Source: Ideonella dechloratans (GTDB lineage: Bacteria; Pseudomonadota; Gammaproteobacteria; Burkholderiales; Burkholderiaceae_C). From it: a DNA stretch of 64,000 nt. The DNA is taken from assembly GCF_021049305.1 (NCBI RefSeq), contig NZ_CP088081.1, forward strand, positions 3,348,001 through 3,412,000, read 5' to 3'. Each line of letters opens with the position of its first letter. Within the stretch, counting starts at the first letter, position 1. Shown here piece after piece: positions 1-8,295 of this stretch. Both the position numbers and the translations under genes were made by a program. The notes under the pieces were generated by a model. That model searched no databases. It had not been told where the DNA came from and was given only the letters and a program-made list of their open reading frames with translations.

Positions 1-116
1 ATCACCGGCGACATCTCGCCGTTCATGATCCGCCGCATCAGGGTCAGCATCTCGTCGTGGAAGATCTCGCGGTGCTCGATGACGCGGGTCAGCGCGTCGG
101 TGTTGCTGATGCTCAT
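1..116 (-). CDS. trpD: Anthranilate phosphoribosyltransferase, N-terminal fragment
   Basis: Only the first 38 or so codons are in the window. The start is the ATG whose complement lies at 114-116. The visible protein begins [16 protein letters not shown] and continues with [20 protein letters not shown], the N-terminal helices typical of TrpD. The family transfers phosphoribose from PRPP to anthranilate, the second step of tryptophan synthesis. It lies 21 bases downstream of the threonine aldolase gene on the same strand, so trpG, the aldolase gene and trpD are probably co-transcribed. Confidence 0.85.
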   Translation of the reverse strand, partial: MSISNTDALTRVIEHREIFHDEMLTLMRRIMNGEMSPV

Positions 117-137
117 GGTGTCGGAAATGGCAGGAAG

Positions 138-1232
138 TCAGTAAGGGGCGGCTGCAGTGGCGGCGCGGGCATGGGCACCCACCGGCAGCGCGAAGAACTC
201 GCGCACCGCCGCCAGCGTGCGGTCGATGCCGGCCGCGTCCACGTCCAGGTGGGTGACGAAGCGCAGGCCGATCAGGCCGGTGGCGAGGATGCCGCGCGCG
301 GCCAGGTGCTCCAGCAGCACGGCCCCGCGGCCCTCGGCCACATCCACGAAGACGATGTTGGTCGATGCGCTGCGCACGCTCAGCCCATTGATGCCCGCCA
401 GCCCTTGCGCCAGGCGCTGGGCCAGGGCGTGGTCATCGGCCAGGCGGGCCACATGGTGGTCCAGGGCGTGCAGGCCGGCCGCGGCCAGCAACCCCACCTG
501 GCGCATGCCGCCGCCCAGCACCTTGCGCCAGCGGTGGGCCCGCTCGATCAGCGCCTTGGAGCCGCACAGCACCGAGCCCACCGGGGCGCCCAGGCCCTTG
601 CTCAGGCAGACCGAGACCGAATCGAACTCGGCCACGATGCGCCGGGCTGCGGCATACGGATCCCCGCCCGCCGCGGTGGCCACCGCGGCATTGAACAGGC
701 GCGCCCCGTCCAGGTGGGTGGCCAGGCCGTGCTGGCGGGCCAGCGCCGTGGCAGCGTCCAGGTAGTCCAGCATCAGCGGCTGGCCGTTCCAGGTGTTCTC
801 CAGGCACAGCAGCTTGGTGCGGGCGAAATGCGGGTCGATGGGCTTGATGGCCCCGGCGATGTCGGCCAGCGCCAGCGTGCCATCGGCCTGCTGCGGCAGG
901 GGCTGCGGCTGGATGCTGCCCAGGATGGCCGCGCCACCGCCCTCGTAGCGGTAGCAATGGGCCATCTGACCGGCCAGGTACTCGTCGCCGCGCTCGCAGT
1001 GGCTGATCAGGGCCAGCAGATTGCTCTGGGTGCCGCTGGAGACGAACAGCGCCGCCTCCTTGCCCAGCAGCGCGGCCAGGCGGTCCTGCAGGCGGTGAAC
1101 GGTGGGGTCGTCGCCGAAGACGTCGTCACCCAGTTCGGCGGCCATCATGGCCTCGCGCATGGCGGCGGTGGGCCGGGTGACGGTGTCGCTGCGCAGGTCA
1201 ACGACGGACATCGGGGTGTGCGGCTGGCTCAT
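138..1232 (-). CDS. ltaE: Low-specificity L-threonine aldolase (PLP-dependent)
   Basis: A 364-residue cytoplasmic fold-type I PLP enzyme expected to cleave L-threonine or allo-threonine to glycine and acetaldehyde. It begins with the family hallmark [13 protein letters not shown] (residues 10-22). FVSSGTQSN (63-71) forms the cofactor-phosphate region, [11 protein letters not shown] (173-183) is the conserved Asp/Arg strand, and Lys212 in [11 protein letters not shown] is the Schiff-base lysine. Length and motifs are normal. Its ATG overlaps the trpG stop as ATGA, which indicates translational coupling; a second in-frame ATG lies at 1211. Its place between trpG and trpD is unexpected for tryptophan synthesis. 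A possible link is glycine/serine supply, but that is inference. Confidence 0.93.
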   Translation of the reverse strand: MSQPHTPMSVVDLRSDTVTRPTAAMREAMMAAELGDDVFGDDPTVHRLQDRLAALLGKEAALFVSSGTQSNLLALISHCERGDEYLAGQMAHCYRYEGGGAAILGSIQPQPLPQQADGTLALADIAGAIKPIDPHFARTKLLCLENTWNGQPLMLDYLDAATALARQHGLATHLDGARLFNAAVATAAGGDPYAAARRIVAEFDSVSVCLSKGLGAPVGSVLCGSKALIERAHRWRKVLGGGMRQVGLLAAAGLHALDHHVARLADDHALAQRLAQGLAGINGLSVRSASTNIVFVDVAEGRGAVLLEHLAARGILATGLIGLRFVTHLDVDAAGIDRTLAAVREFFALPVGAHARAATAAAPY

Positions 1233-1828
1233 GCGGCCTCCTTCACGCGGCCCATGGCCAGGAAGTTGCGCAGCATGGCGTGGCCGTGCTCGGACAGGAT
1301 GGATTCGGGGTGGAACTGCACGCCTTCCATCGGCGCATCGGTGGCGGCCAGCTCGGTGTGGCGCACGCCCATGATCTCGCCGTCCTCGGAGGTGGCGGTG
1401 ATCTCCAACTCGGCCGGCAGGCTGGCTCGCTCGATCACCAGCGAGTGATAGCGGATGACCGTGAACTTCTCCGGCAGTTCGGCATAGACGCCGCGGCGGT
1501 CGGTGGTGATGACGCTGGTCTTGCCGTGCATCTGGGTGGCGGCGCGCACGATGCGCCCGCCCATGGCCGCCCCGATGCTCTGGTGGCCCAGGCACACGCC
1601 CAGGATGGGCAGCTTGCCGACGAAGTGCCGGATGGCCGGCACGCAGATGCCGGCCTCGGCCGGCGAGCAGGGGCCGGGTGAGAGCACCAGGCGGTCCGGC
1701 CGCAGGCCGGCGATGCCTTCCAGGGTGATCTCGTCGTTGCGGACCACCTTCACCTCCTCGCCCAGCTCCGAGAAGTACTGGACCAGGTTGAAGGTGAAGG
1801 AATCGTAGTTGTCGATCATCAACAGCAT
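1229..1828 (-). CDS. trpG: Anthranilate synthase component II (glutamine amidotransferase)
   Basis: A 199-residue class I glutamine amidotransferase that supplies ammonia to TrpE for anthranilate formation. Visible hallmarks are [19 protein letters not shown] at the N-terminus, the oxyanion loop [12 protein letters not shown] (49-60), the nucleophile Cys79 in GVCLGHQ, and the C-terminal His/Glu pair in VQFHPES. I chose the ATG at 1828, not an ATG 36 bases upstream, because the family begins exactly at [11 protein letters not shown] and GAGG precedes it. Unusually, it is separated from its partner trpE by more than 9 kb and a strong terminator, so it needs its own promoter. Confidence 0.96.
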   Translation of the reverse strand: MLLMIDNYDSFTFNLVQYFSELGEEVKVVRNDEITLEGIAGLRPDRLVLSPGPCSPAEAGICVPAIRHFVGKLPILGVCLGHQSIGAAMGGRIVRAATQMHGKTSVITTDRRGVYAELPEKFTVIRYHSLVIERASLPAELEITATSEDGEIMGVRHTELAATDAPMEGVQFHPESILSEHGHAMLRNFLAMGRVKEAA

Positions 1829-2279
1829 GAGGAACCTCGCGCAGGAGATGGGCACGGACCGCACGCACGCGGCCGGACACCAGGAACCGGATGGGGAAAG
1901 GGGGTGGCCAGGCGCCTCCGGGGTGGGAGGCCGGCGTCGGGCGGCACGGTCAGCACCTGCCCGCGGGATGGCCGATCAGCAGTGGTGCGGGCGACGCCAT
2001 CGCCCGCAGGGACCGGCCACGGTGCGGCCCGTGTCGCGACGCCACGACGACGCGACGGCAAGGGTCGCGGAGGTCGGGCGGAGAGCGGAGTTCTCGGACA
2101 TGGGCAGCAGGAAATGTTTGCCACCCATTATCCACATCCTGGCGCCCCTGCGCCGCGCGGCGAACAATGGACTGCGGCGTGGCATCCGTCACGGATGGCG
2201 CCCGCCCCGGCAGGGTCGGGCTTCATGACGCTCCCGCGGGCGCCGATAGCCGGCATGAGACACCACTCTGGAGATGCCC
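1829..2279. other. 450-bp divergent intergenic region with hairpins upstream of trpG
   Basis: No convincing gene is seen here. On the minus strand (toward trpG) there is a possible -10 GATAAT at 2127-2132, which would give a leader of almost 300 nt. Within it, one hairpin at 1987-2007 has perfect 8-bp arms GCGGGCGA/TCGCCCGC, and another at 1914-1931 has arms GCCTCC/GGAGGC followed by a C/T-rich run. The plus-strand gene at 2280 also has to be driven from here. Transcript structure is inference. Confidence 0.4.
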
Positions 2280-2699
2280 ATGCCCCGCCCCGCCCGCACC
2301 CTGGCCCTGCCCCGTCCCCGCGTGCTGCTGGCCGCCACGCTGCTGCCGCTGCTGGGCCAGTGGCTGGCCCGCCCGGCCCATGCGCTGGAAGCCCTGGGCG
2401 ATGCCGCACTGTCCGAGGTGGAGGCCGCCGGCTGGTCCGGGCTGCCCCTGTCGGCGGGCGATCTGTCCACCGCCGCGCTGGTCGCCAGCCCGGTGGCCAC
2501 CTCCCGCGACGGCCAGCAGCTGGCCGACCGCCAGGCCGCGGCGCTGCAACAGTTCAGCGCCGGCATGGCCCTGCAGACCCAGCTGGCCAATGCCCAGCGG
2601 GTGACGGCCCTGCCCGTGCTGGCCTATGTGATGCCGGCGGTGATCCCGGTGGTCGGCCTGCCGCTGGCCTTCTTCGTGCCGCCCGCCCGCCCCCACTGA
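2280..2699 (+). CDS. Small exported protein with the fil-cluster post-signal motif
   Basis: A 139-residue protein with a Sec-type signal (Arg-rich start, hydrophobic core LLAATLLPLLGQWLA, cleavage near ARPAHA). EALGDAALSEVEAAGW (residues 37-52) follows at once. This matches the motif L-[DSG]-[DE]-x-x-L-[SA]-x-V found at the same place in the four minus-strand exported proteins at 6933-9786. The rest is Ala/Gln-rich, and a hydrophobic segment near the C-terminus (VLAYVMPAVIPVVGLPLAFF) could be membrane-embedded. I took the ATG at 2280 because GGAG lies six bases upstream; an ATG at 2274 is too close to it. No family is recognised. It is the only member on the plus strand and converges on the DUF2059 gene. 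Confidence 0.7.
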   Translation: MPRPARTLALPRPRVLLAATLLPLLGQWLARPAHALEALGDAALSEVEAAGWSGLPLSAGDLSTAALVASPVATSRDGQQLADRQAAALQQFSAGMALQTQLANAQRVTALPVLAYVMPAVIPVVGLPLAFFVPPARPH

Positions 2700-2759
2700 G
2701 TCCGCGCCGGGCCGCGCTGAGCGGGCGCAGTGCGCCATGGCATCGCCGCGCAGGCGGCC

Positions 2760-3389
2760 TCAGCGCGTCATCGCCGCGGCCCGCAGCTTGCCAGCCACCT
2801 CCTGCTTCATCTTGTCGAGCTGGGGCTGGATGGCCGGGCCGGCGCGGCGCGCCACCTCGGCGCCCACCGCCCCTTCGATGTCCGGCGCGGCCTTCTCGAA
2901 CTTCTGCCGCACCGGCGATTCGAGCAAGGCGATCAGGGCCTGGAGTTCCTCTTCGCTGAACTGGTTGGCCAGCATCGGCACGGCCGTGGAGCGCACGGCC
3001 TGCTTGCCGGCCGCCGCGGCCAGCGGGGTGGCCGCATCCACATAGGCCTGGGCATCCTCGGTGATGCCCTTCATCGTCGATTCCAGCTTCTCGGCGCTGA
3101 CCCGCCCTTGCAGGGCGATGCGGCTGTGCTGAACCGCATCGGCCGCCGGGCGGTTGACCATCATCTGGGCCACCTGCTCCGGGTGCCACAGGGTCAGCAG
3201 CTTGTCGATCAGGGCCTGCTTGGCCGGCGAGATGACCGCCGACGCGGCGACCGCCGGGGCAGGCGCCGAAGCCGCGGCCGGTGCCGCCCAGGCGGCGGGC
3301 CCTGCGAGCAACGACAGGCCGGCTAGGGCCAGCCCGCGGCCCATGCGTCGAGAGGAAGCCAGGGAAGAGGAGAACTGCGTCAGGAACAT
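2760..3389 (-). CDS. Exported DUF2059-family protein
   Basis: A 209-residue protein with an N-terminal signal region ending near GPAAWAAPA and an Ala/Pro-rich linker. Its helical C-terminal domain resembles DUF2059 (KQALIDKLLTLWHPEQVAQMM, later NQFSEEELQALIALLESPVRQKF). DUF2059 proteins are periplasmic helical proteins of unknown function. It is the last gene of the minus-strand fil-like run, 38 bases after the FadL-type barrel gene. The start at 3389 has no clear ribosome-binding site, and an ATG at 3344 would give a more compact signal peptide. Its role in the cluster is unknown; it may be a periplasmic chaperone or accessory protein, which is inference. Confidence 0.75.
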   Translation of the reverse strand: MFLTQFSSSLASSRRMGRGLALAGLSLLAGPAAWAAPAAASAPAPAVAASAVISPAKQALIDKLLTLWHPEQVAQMMVNRPAADAVQHSRIALQGRVSAEKLESTMKGITEDAQAYVDAATPLAAAAGKQAVRSTAVPMLANQFSEEELQALIALLESPVRQKFEKAAPDIEGAVGAEVARRAGPAIQPQLDKMKQEVAGKLRAAAMTR

Positions 3390-3427
3390 GGGAGCACTGC
3401 AGAAAATGAGGGCCGCGCCCGCAAGGG

Positions 3428-5035
3428 TCAGAACGGCCGGGTGACGCTCACGCCGAAGTAGCGCAGGCGGGTTTCGCCGGACACGTCCAGTCCGGCGTAC
3501 GGGTTGTAGATGACGTTGAAGAAGTTGGTGCAGTTGAGGTTGCAACTGCCGTCGGCCGGGACCTTGTAGCTGCCCTTGGCCAGGCTGGCGGCCACGATCA
3601 GCTGGGTGCCGTCCTCGGTGGTCCAGTTCAGGCCCAGGCTGCGCACCTTCATGTCGGGCAGGGGCGCGATCAGGTCGATCTTGTCCTGCGGGATGGAGCT
3701 CTTGCGCGGCTCGTAGCCCAGGCGCAGCTTGAGGCCATGCATCACCTCGATCTCCGCGCCATAGCCGAAGTGCACATTGCTGCGGTAGCCGCGGGGGATG
3801 ACCAGCTTGCTCGCGTCGGCCTGACCGAACAGCCGCGCCATTTGCAGGAAGCGCACCTGCTGGTCGAACTGGAAGGTCAGCTGGTTCCATTGGCCCCAGT
3901 CGGTCCAGTTGGCGTCCACGTTGAGTTGCAGGCGCTCCACCGGCTTGAGCTTGACGCCCACCTGCACATGCGGCGGATAGGGCAGCACCAGCGTCATGTT
4001 GCCGGACTGCTCCTCCGGGATGCTGGTCGGGAAGCCCAGCGTGGCCGCCACGATGGGCCCCTGCAGCGAGGAGTACATGCCCTGCACCAGCTTGCGGAAC
4101 ATGGGCTCGGCATGGAAGTTGTAGCGCCCGGTCAGCACGGTGCGCGAGCCGCTCTGGTACACCGCGCCCAGGCCGAACCAGTCGGTCGGCTCCCACAGCA
4201 CGCCCAGGTTGAAGGTGGGGTCGGCCGGCGACGTGGCCTCGAAGCGCATGGCCCCGGCCGTGGTGTAGGGGTTCAGCCGCCCTTCCTTGCCGCCGCCGCA
4301 GATGCCGAAGCCGAACACGTCCAGCGGGTTGCCGTTGTCGCCGCACCAGGCGTCCTGCAGCTTGCCGAAGATGCCGATCAGCTTGTTGGGAAAGCGCATG
4401 TCGGTGTCCAGCGCAAAGCCCTGGTGGGCGATGGGGATGGACAGGCCGACGCTGAGCTCGTCAGAGAACTTGTAGGCCACCGAGGGCGAGGCGTAGACCA
4501 GGCGCTGGATGACCACCCGCTTGCCCTGGAAGCGCCCCGGGTCGTCCGGGTTCTTGCTGCGGTCGAAGCCCACAGCCTGGGGCACGTAGACCGCCGTGGC
4601 GAAGGTCCAGGGCGAGCCGGGCTGGTTCAGCGAGATGCCCAAGCCCGCGGCCGCGACGAAAGGCAGGCGCCAGTTGGGCACGCCCGCCAGCGGCAGGAAC
4701 AGGGTCTGGCGGTTGTGGTCCGACACCGTGCCATCCAGCGGATCCTGGGTGAAGCCGCCGATGTCATAGCCCTGGGGCTGGTGGAACTCGCTGCGCATGC
4801 GCAGGCTGGCGCCGAAGATCGTGTCCTCGCGCACCCGCCCTTCCAGCCGGGTCAGCCCGGCCGGGTTGAAATGCACCGCGTCCAGCCCCTGGGGGTCGGC
4901 CGTGACCGCATTGCCCATGGACATGGCCGCCGGGCTGACGGCCAGGTTCTCGGTCAGCGCCGCCCGCGCGCCGGGCAGCAGCGACAGCGTCAGCAGGCCC
5001 CAGGCGGCCCGCCGCCAGGCTCGCACCATCCCCAT
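3428..5035 (-). CDS. FadL/OMPP1-type outer-membrane barrel protein
   Basis: About 535 residues with a Sec signal (WGLLTLSLLPGARA) and the FadL-family N-terminus (ENLAVSPAAMSMGNAVTA, then AVHFNPAGLTRLEG, containing the NPAG hatch signature). Amphipathic strands rich in Tyr/Trp follow, ending in the C-terminal Phe of Omp85-assembled barrels. Known members move hydrophobic molecules across the outer membrane. Here it is the second barrel of a cluster of motif-bearing exported proteins and a C39 peptidase, so a secretion or surface-assembly role is possible. A Cys pair occurs in both CGDNGNPLDVFGFGIC and CNLNC. GTG at 5038 and ATGs at 5035 and 5029 are all possible starts. Confidence 0.85.
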   Translation of the reverse strand: MGMVRAWRRAAWGLLTLSLLPGARAALTENLAVSPAAMSMGNAVTADPQGLDAVHFNPAGLTRLEGRVREDTIFGASLRMRSEFHQPQGYDIGGFTQDPLDGTVSDHNRQTLFLPLAGVPNWRLPFVAAAGLGISLNQPGSPWTFATAVYVPQAVGFDRSKNPDDPGRFQGKRVVIQRLVYASPSVAYKFSDELSVGLSIPIAHQGFALDTDMRFPNKLIGIFGKLQDAWCGDNGNPLDVFGFGICGGGKEGRLNPYTTAGAMRFEATSPADPTFNLGVLWEPTDWFGLGAVYQSGSRTVLTGRYNFHAEPMFRKLVQGMYSSLQGPIVAATLGFPTSIPEEQSGNMTLVLPYPPHVQVGVKLKPVERLQLNVDANWTDWGQWNQLTFQFDQQVRFLQMARLFGQADASKLVIPRGYRSNVHFGYGAEIEVMHGLKLRLGYEPRKSSIPQDKIDLIAPLPDMKVRSLGLNWTTEDGTQLIVAASLAKGSYKVPADGSCNLNCTNFFNVIYNPYAGLDVSGETRLRYFGVSVTRPF

Positions 5036-5048
5036 CACTGCGGCCCGC

Positions 5049-6143
5049 TCAGAAGTTCAGCGGCATGTTCATGCCGAGGCTGAAGTCCGGCGAGTCGGAG
5101 GTCAGCCCCACGCCCGCGCTGAAGTTCAGCGTGGTCTTGGGCGACACCCGCACGCCCAGGCCCAGGTTCAGCATGCCGGAGGTCTGCATCGCCGTCTTGG
5201 AGCTGGAACCGTCGGCGAACTTCAGCCGGCTGCGCGCGGACACCGTCTCCTGCAGCGACATGGTGGTGGACACCTTGTAGGACAGGGCATACGAGAAGCC
5301 CATGCCGAAGCCGATGCTGGAGCCCGGCCGCACCTCGGTCAGGGTCATGCCGTCGCGCTGCTGGCTCAGGTTGCGCGCCGGCAGGTTGCCGGTGAAGTTC
5401 AGCGAGCCGAACACCGCCACTGGGTCATAGACCTGCGAGGCATTGACCCCCAGCGTCAGCGCGGTGTTGCCCGAGCCGGTGGCCAGGTTCTGGCCGACGA
5501 TGGTGGTGTAGGGGCTGCGGCCGGTGGGCAGGCGCAGCGTGGCGGTGGTGGTGAAGATGGCGCTGTCGCGGTGCTGCTCGAAGGGTTGGTAGCGGACCCC
5601 CAGCGCGATGTCGCCCAGACCGTTGGACAGGCCGCTGAAGTTGTTGCTCTGCGAATAGCGGCTGATCAGCGGCAGGGAGGCGGTGGCGGTCAGGTTGTCC
5701 AGCACGCCGTAGTCCACCTCGAAGGTGTTGGTGACGGTGTGGGCCCGGGTGTTCTGGATGTCGAACAGGGTCAGCGTGCTGTCGGTGAACTTGACGTTGA
5801 TCGTCTCGCTGCCGATGTAGCTGTAGTTCAGGTCATAGGTCAGCGCGGTCTGCCCGGTCTTGAGCAGCGAGTAGGCCTTCTCGGTGGAGGTCAGCGTGTC
5901 CTTCAGGAGCTTGTCCTGGCTGACATCGCCCTCCTTGGCCTTGAGGGCGTCGCGCGCGGCATCGGCCCCGGTCGCGGGGGCAGCCGGCGCGGACGGGGCC
6001 GTCGCCGGGGGGGCGGGCGGCGCGGCGGGATCCGGCTGGGACTGGGCCCAGGCCGTGGCGCCCAGTCCCATCAAGGCAAGGCCCGCGAGCGTGAAGCGGG
6101 AAACGGCGGTGGCGCGGCGGCCGAAGGGAACTGCAGTTTTCAT
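5049..6143 (-). CDS. Outer-membrane beta-barrel protein of the fil-like cluster
   Basis: A 364-residue protein with a signal peptide (LAGLALMGLGATAWAQ), an Ala/Pro-rich periplasmic linker (about residues 35-60), a short helical segment (DALKAKEGDVSQDKLLKDTL), then about 290 residues of alternating amphipathic strands ending in MPLNF. It resembles the loosely defined 'outer membrane transporter' barrels, but I cannot name a family with certainty. The start codon overlaps the C39 peptidase stop as ATGA, so the two are coupled. A C39 peptidase next to an outer-membrane barrel and motif-bearing exported proteins recalls the fil (putative pilus) clusters annotated in Acinetobacter. That comparison is from memory and the gene-by-gene match is unchecked. 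Confidence 0.75.
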   Translation of the reverse strand: MKTAVPFGRRATAVSRFTLAGLALMGLGATAWAQSQPDPAAPPAPPATAPSAPAAPATGADAARDALKAKEGDVSQDKLLKDTLTSTEKAYSLLKTGQTALTYDLNYSYIGSETINVKFTDSTLTLFDIQNTRAHTVTNTFEVDYGVLDNLTATASLPLISRYSQSNNFSGLSNGLGDIALGVRYQPFEQHRDSAIFTTTATLRLPTGRSPYTTIVGQNLATGSGNTALTLGVNASQVYDPVAVFGSLNFTGNLPARNLSQQRDGMTLTEVRPGSSIGFGMGFSYALSYKVSTTMSLQETVSARSRLKFADGSSSKTAMQTSGMLNLGLGVRVSPKTTLNFSAGVGLTSDSPDFSLGMNMPLNF

Positions 6144-6904
6144 GGACGGCGGAGAAAGAGAGTGCCCAGACCCTGTTGCACGGCGCGCTCCAGGGCTTCC
6201 TTGTTGGGCGAGGGACCGAGTCGCACGGACTCGCGGATCTGGTCGTCGGCGACGACGCCCATCTCGGTGTCGGTCAGCGCCAGCTTGCGGGGCACCGGCG
6301 CGTCACCAGGCGGGTAGATGAGGAAGAGGGTGTTGCGATCCCACAGCGTGGCGAACTCCTCCTGCGACAGCACCAGGTGCCCCATGGCCGGATCGGCCAG
6401 GAATACCCGGCCGTCGCGCAGGCCGCGGAAGACCACGAAGTGCTTGAAGCCGGCATAGTCGATCGGCACGATGGCCGGGTCCTTGAGCGTCGCCAGATCG
6501 GAGAGTTCGCCACGAAAGCCCGCGCTCTTGCTGCCCAGCGTGGCGACATAGCGCTTCATGTCCAGCAGCGAGAAGCCGCGGCGGGCGATGATCTTGTCGC
6601 TTTCGCCGTACGTCAGCATGCCTTCCATGGCCTGCTGCTCGGTCACGTCGTAGCCCAGGTGGTAGCGCAGCACGGTCGTCAGCGCGGCCGAGCCGCAGCT
6701 GTAGTCGTAGGCCTGGTGGACGATGTTGTCGAACTTGAACTCGCTCTGCGGCCGCAACGCGACCTGCTCGGGCGAAACACCGCCGCCCACGGCATTCATC
6801 GGCAGGGTCACCTGCTCCTTGGGCTGGTCCTGCGGCTCGATGCGGGACACCAGCCCGCTGCCCATGATGGCGGAGGCCAGCACCCCCAAGAGAATCATCC
6901 ACAT
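6140..6904 (-). CDS. Membrane-anchored C39-family cysteine peptidase
   Basis: A 254-residue protein. Residues 1-20 form one hydrophobic N-terminal segment (MWMILLGVLASAIMGSGLV), which would place the peptidase in the periplasm. The C39 fold is clear: Gln64 and Cys70 in QAYDYSCGSAALTTVL, His155 in FKHFVVFRG, and Asp171 in FLADPAMG form the expected oxyanion residue and triad. C39 enzymes usually cleave after a double glycine in leaders of the type LSxxELxxVxGG. The four exported proteins encoded just upstream carry a very similar motif right after their signal peptides, so they are obvious candidate substrates (inference). The C-terminal 50 residues are not part of the peptidase core. Confidence 0.9.
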   Translation of the reverse strand: MWMILLGVLASAIMGSGLVSRIEPQDQPKEQVTLPMNAVGGGVSPEQVALRPQSEFKFDNIVHQAYDYSCGSAALTTVLRYHLGYDVTEQQAMEGMLTYGESDKIIARRGFSLLDMKRYVATLGSKSAGFRGELSDLATLKDPAIVPIDYAGFKHFVVFRGLRDGRVFLADPAMGHLVLSQEEFATLWDRNTLFLIYPPGDAPVPRKLALTDTEMGVVADDQIRESVRLGPSPNKEALERAVQQGLGTLFLRRP

Positions 6905-6932
6905 CGTTCGTTCGTCTCTTCTGTCTTGGGGA

Positions 6933-7412
6933 TCACCGGGCCCACAGCAGCACCCGGCCGGTCATCGCGCCACTGCCGTTGAGCGTGATGCCGCCCAGGC
7001 TGTTGGCCATGTTGAGCGGGACGGTGGGGTCGGACTGCACCGAGATAGCCCGTACGCCGAAATCATCGAAGCCCACGAAGCTGGGCAAGCCCAGCGCCAG
7101 TTGGTTCGTGCCATCCGAAGCCGTGACGGCATTGAGGGTGACGGCGTAGAGATCCATGATCCCGCCCACGCCGTACATCACCAGGTAGTTGGGTTGGGTC
7201 GCATCGCCGAAGGCTGCGGCCAGGTTGGGCATGGGGATGCCGCCCGTGAGCAGTCCGCTGTTGAGCTCCAGGTGGACCCCCACGCCCAGACCCGCGCCGC
7301 GCACATCCGACAAGGCCTCGTCGTCCAGGGCCTGCGGCGCCGCCCGCACGCTGCCCACCAGGGACAGCAGGGCCATCAGCAGGCCGGCGTGCAGCAGCAG
7401 GGCACGACCCAT
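6933..7412 (-). CDS. Exported fil-cluster protein, motif class, short form
   Basis: A 159-residue protein. Signal peptide: MGRALLLHAGLLMALLSLVG, with cleavage near SVRAA. The shared motif QALDDEALSDVRGAG (residues 27-41) follows immediately. The remainder is Gly/Asn/Thr-rich and probably beta-structured, ending GAMTGRVLLWAR. That ending resembles the end of the 9238-9786 protein ([11 protein letters not shown]). I chose the ATG at 7412, one base after the stop of the preceding gene (TGACATG), because it gives a proper signal peptide. It lies 28 bases upstream of the C39 gene. No named family is certain; it looks like a minor relative of the FilA/DUF6160-type proteins. Confidence 0.78.
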   Translation of the reverse strand: MGRALLLHAGLLMALLSLVGSVRAAPQALDDEALSDVRGAGLGVGVHLELNSGLLTGGIPMPNLAAAFGDATQPNYLVMYGVGGIMDLYAVTLNAVTASDGTNQLALGLPSFVGFDDFGVRAISVQSDPTVPLNMANSLGGITLNGSGAMTGRVLLWAR

Positions 7413-7413
7413 G

Positions 7414-8295
7414 TCAGTTCCCGGGCCGCAGCCGCATGTCCAGGTAGTTGATCTGGAAGCTGCTGATGCGGCTGCTGCCCAGGTCCAAGGCGCCGTTGGT
7501 CGCACTGTCGAAGCGGACGTTGTCGATCAGCAGGCCCGCCTTGGCCGCACCGGCATCGGCCGTGCTCCAGTCCACCTTCAGCTGCAGCACCTGGCCACCC
7601 TGCCCGTCCCCGATGACCTGCAGCACGGCGGGCTGGCTGGTGACATCCGCCAGGGACCAGGGCTGCTGGGTGAAATTGCCGCTGTCGTCCACCGCCCCCA
7701 GATGGATGCCACTGAGCGTCAGGGCTTCGCTGCCGTCGGCCCGCCCCCGAGCCCGCCAGGACAGCGCGCCCAGGTCGGCACGCAAGGCCACCCCCAGCAG
7801 CACACCGGAACCGCTGCCGCTGCCGGGTTCGGTGCTCATCTGCACCCCGCCGCCGTACAGGGCCAGATCCTGCAGCACCAGCGCGCCCAGCGCCTGGGTG
7901 CTGCCCCCCGCAGGTGTCACCGCCAGATCCGCAGCCGCCTGCCAGCGCTGCAGCCCGGCCGCGTTCTGTGGCAGGTCCAGGTGCAGCACATCGGCCAGGC
8001 CATTGCCCCGCCGCTGGATCCACAGGGCATAGGGATCGTCCTGCAGATGGGCCGGATCGTCCGAGCGGGACAGGGCCAGGTCACCGAGTTTCAGGGTGGC
8101 GCCGTCGGGTGCGGTGTAGGTCAGGCTCAGCTGACCGGAAAGGGAAAAATTCTCGAGGTTGAAATAGAAGCCGTCGCGCCCCTGGACCGCCGCCAGGTCA
8201 CGCTCGCTCAGGGCCTCCATGGCCGTGACAGGCCGTGCGCCGGCCAGGACCGTCAGCAACCCGACCATGCCAGCCAAGCGCGCCCCCCCTCGCAT
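7414..8295 (-). CDS. Exported fil-cluster protein, motif class
   Basis: A 293-residue protein with a signal peptide (LAGMVGLLTVLAGARPVTA), then EALSERDLAAVQGRDG (residues 27-42). This is the closest match in the cluster to a bacteriocin double-glycine leader. The body is beta-rich, with SGQLSLTYTAPDGATLKLGD-type strands and a GSGSGSG run, and ends INYLDMRLRPGN. Its ATG shares one base with the stop of the upstream gene (TGATG), so translation is probably coupled. I do not recognise a characterised family. The position suggests a structural or tip component of an assembled surface structure (inference). Confidence 0.78.
   Translation of the reverse strand: MRGGARLAGMVGLLTVLAGARPVTAMEALSERDLAAVQGRDGFYFNLENFSLSGQLSLTYTAPDGATLKLGDLALSRSDDPAHLQDDPYALWIQRRGNGLADVLHLDLPQNAAGLQRWQAAADLAVTPAGGSTQALGALVLQDLALYGGGVQMSTEPGSGSGSGVLLGVALRADLGALSWRARGRADGSEALTLSGIHLGAVDDSGNFTQQPWSLADVTSQPAVLQVIGDGQGGQVLQLKVDWSTADAGAAKAGLLIDNVRFDSATNGALDLGSSRISSFQINYLDMRLRPGN

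Noticed and set aside
1246..1880. Apparent 580-residue fusion of threonine aldolase with an upstream extension across trpG.
   Set aside because: The extension is Arg/Pro/Gly-rich out-of-frame reading of trpG; the ATGA overlap at 1229-1232 marks the true start.
1976..2101. A 41-codon minus-strand frame upstream of trpG with two Trp codons (SSWRR ... GRWRR), considered as a second trp leader peptide.
   Set aside because: The Trp codons are far apart, no ribosome-binding site precedes it, and GC-rich DNA gives many such open frames. The cluster of three Trp codons before trpE is far stronger.
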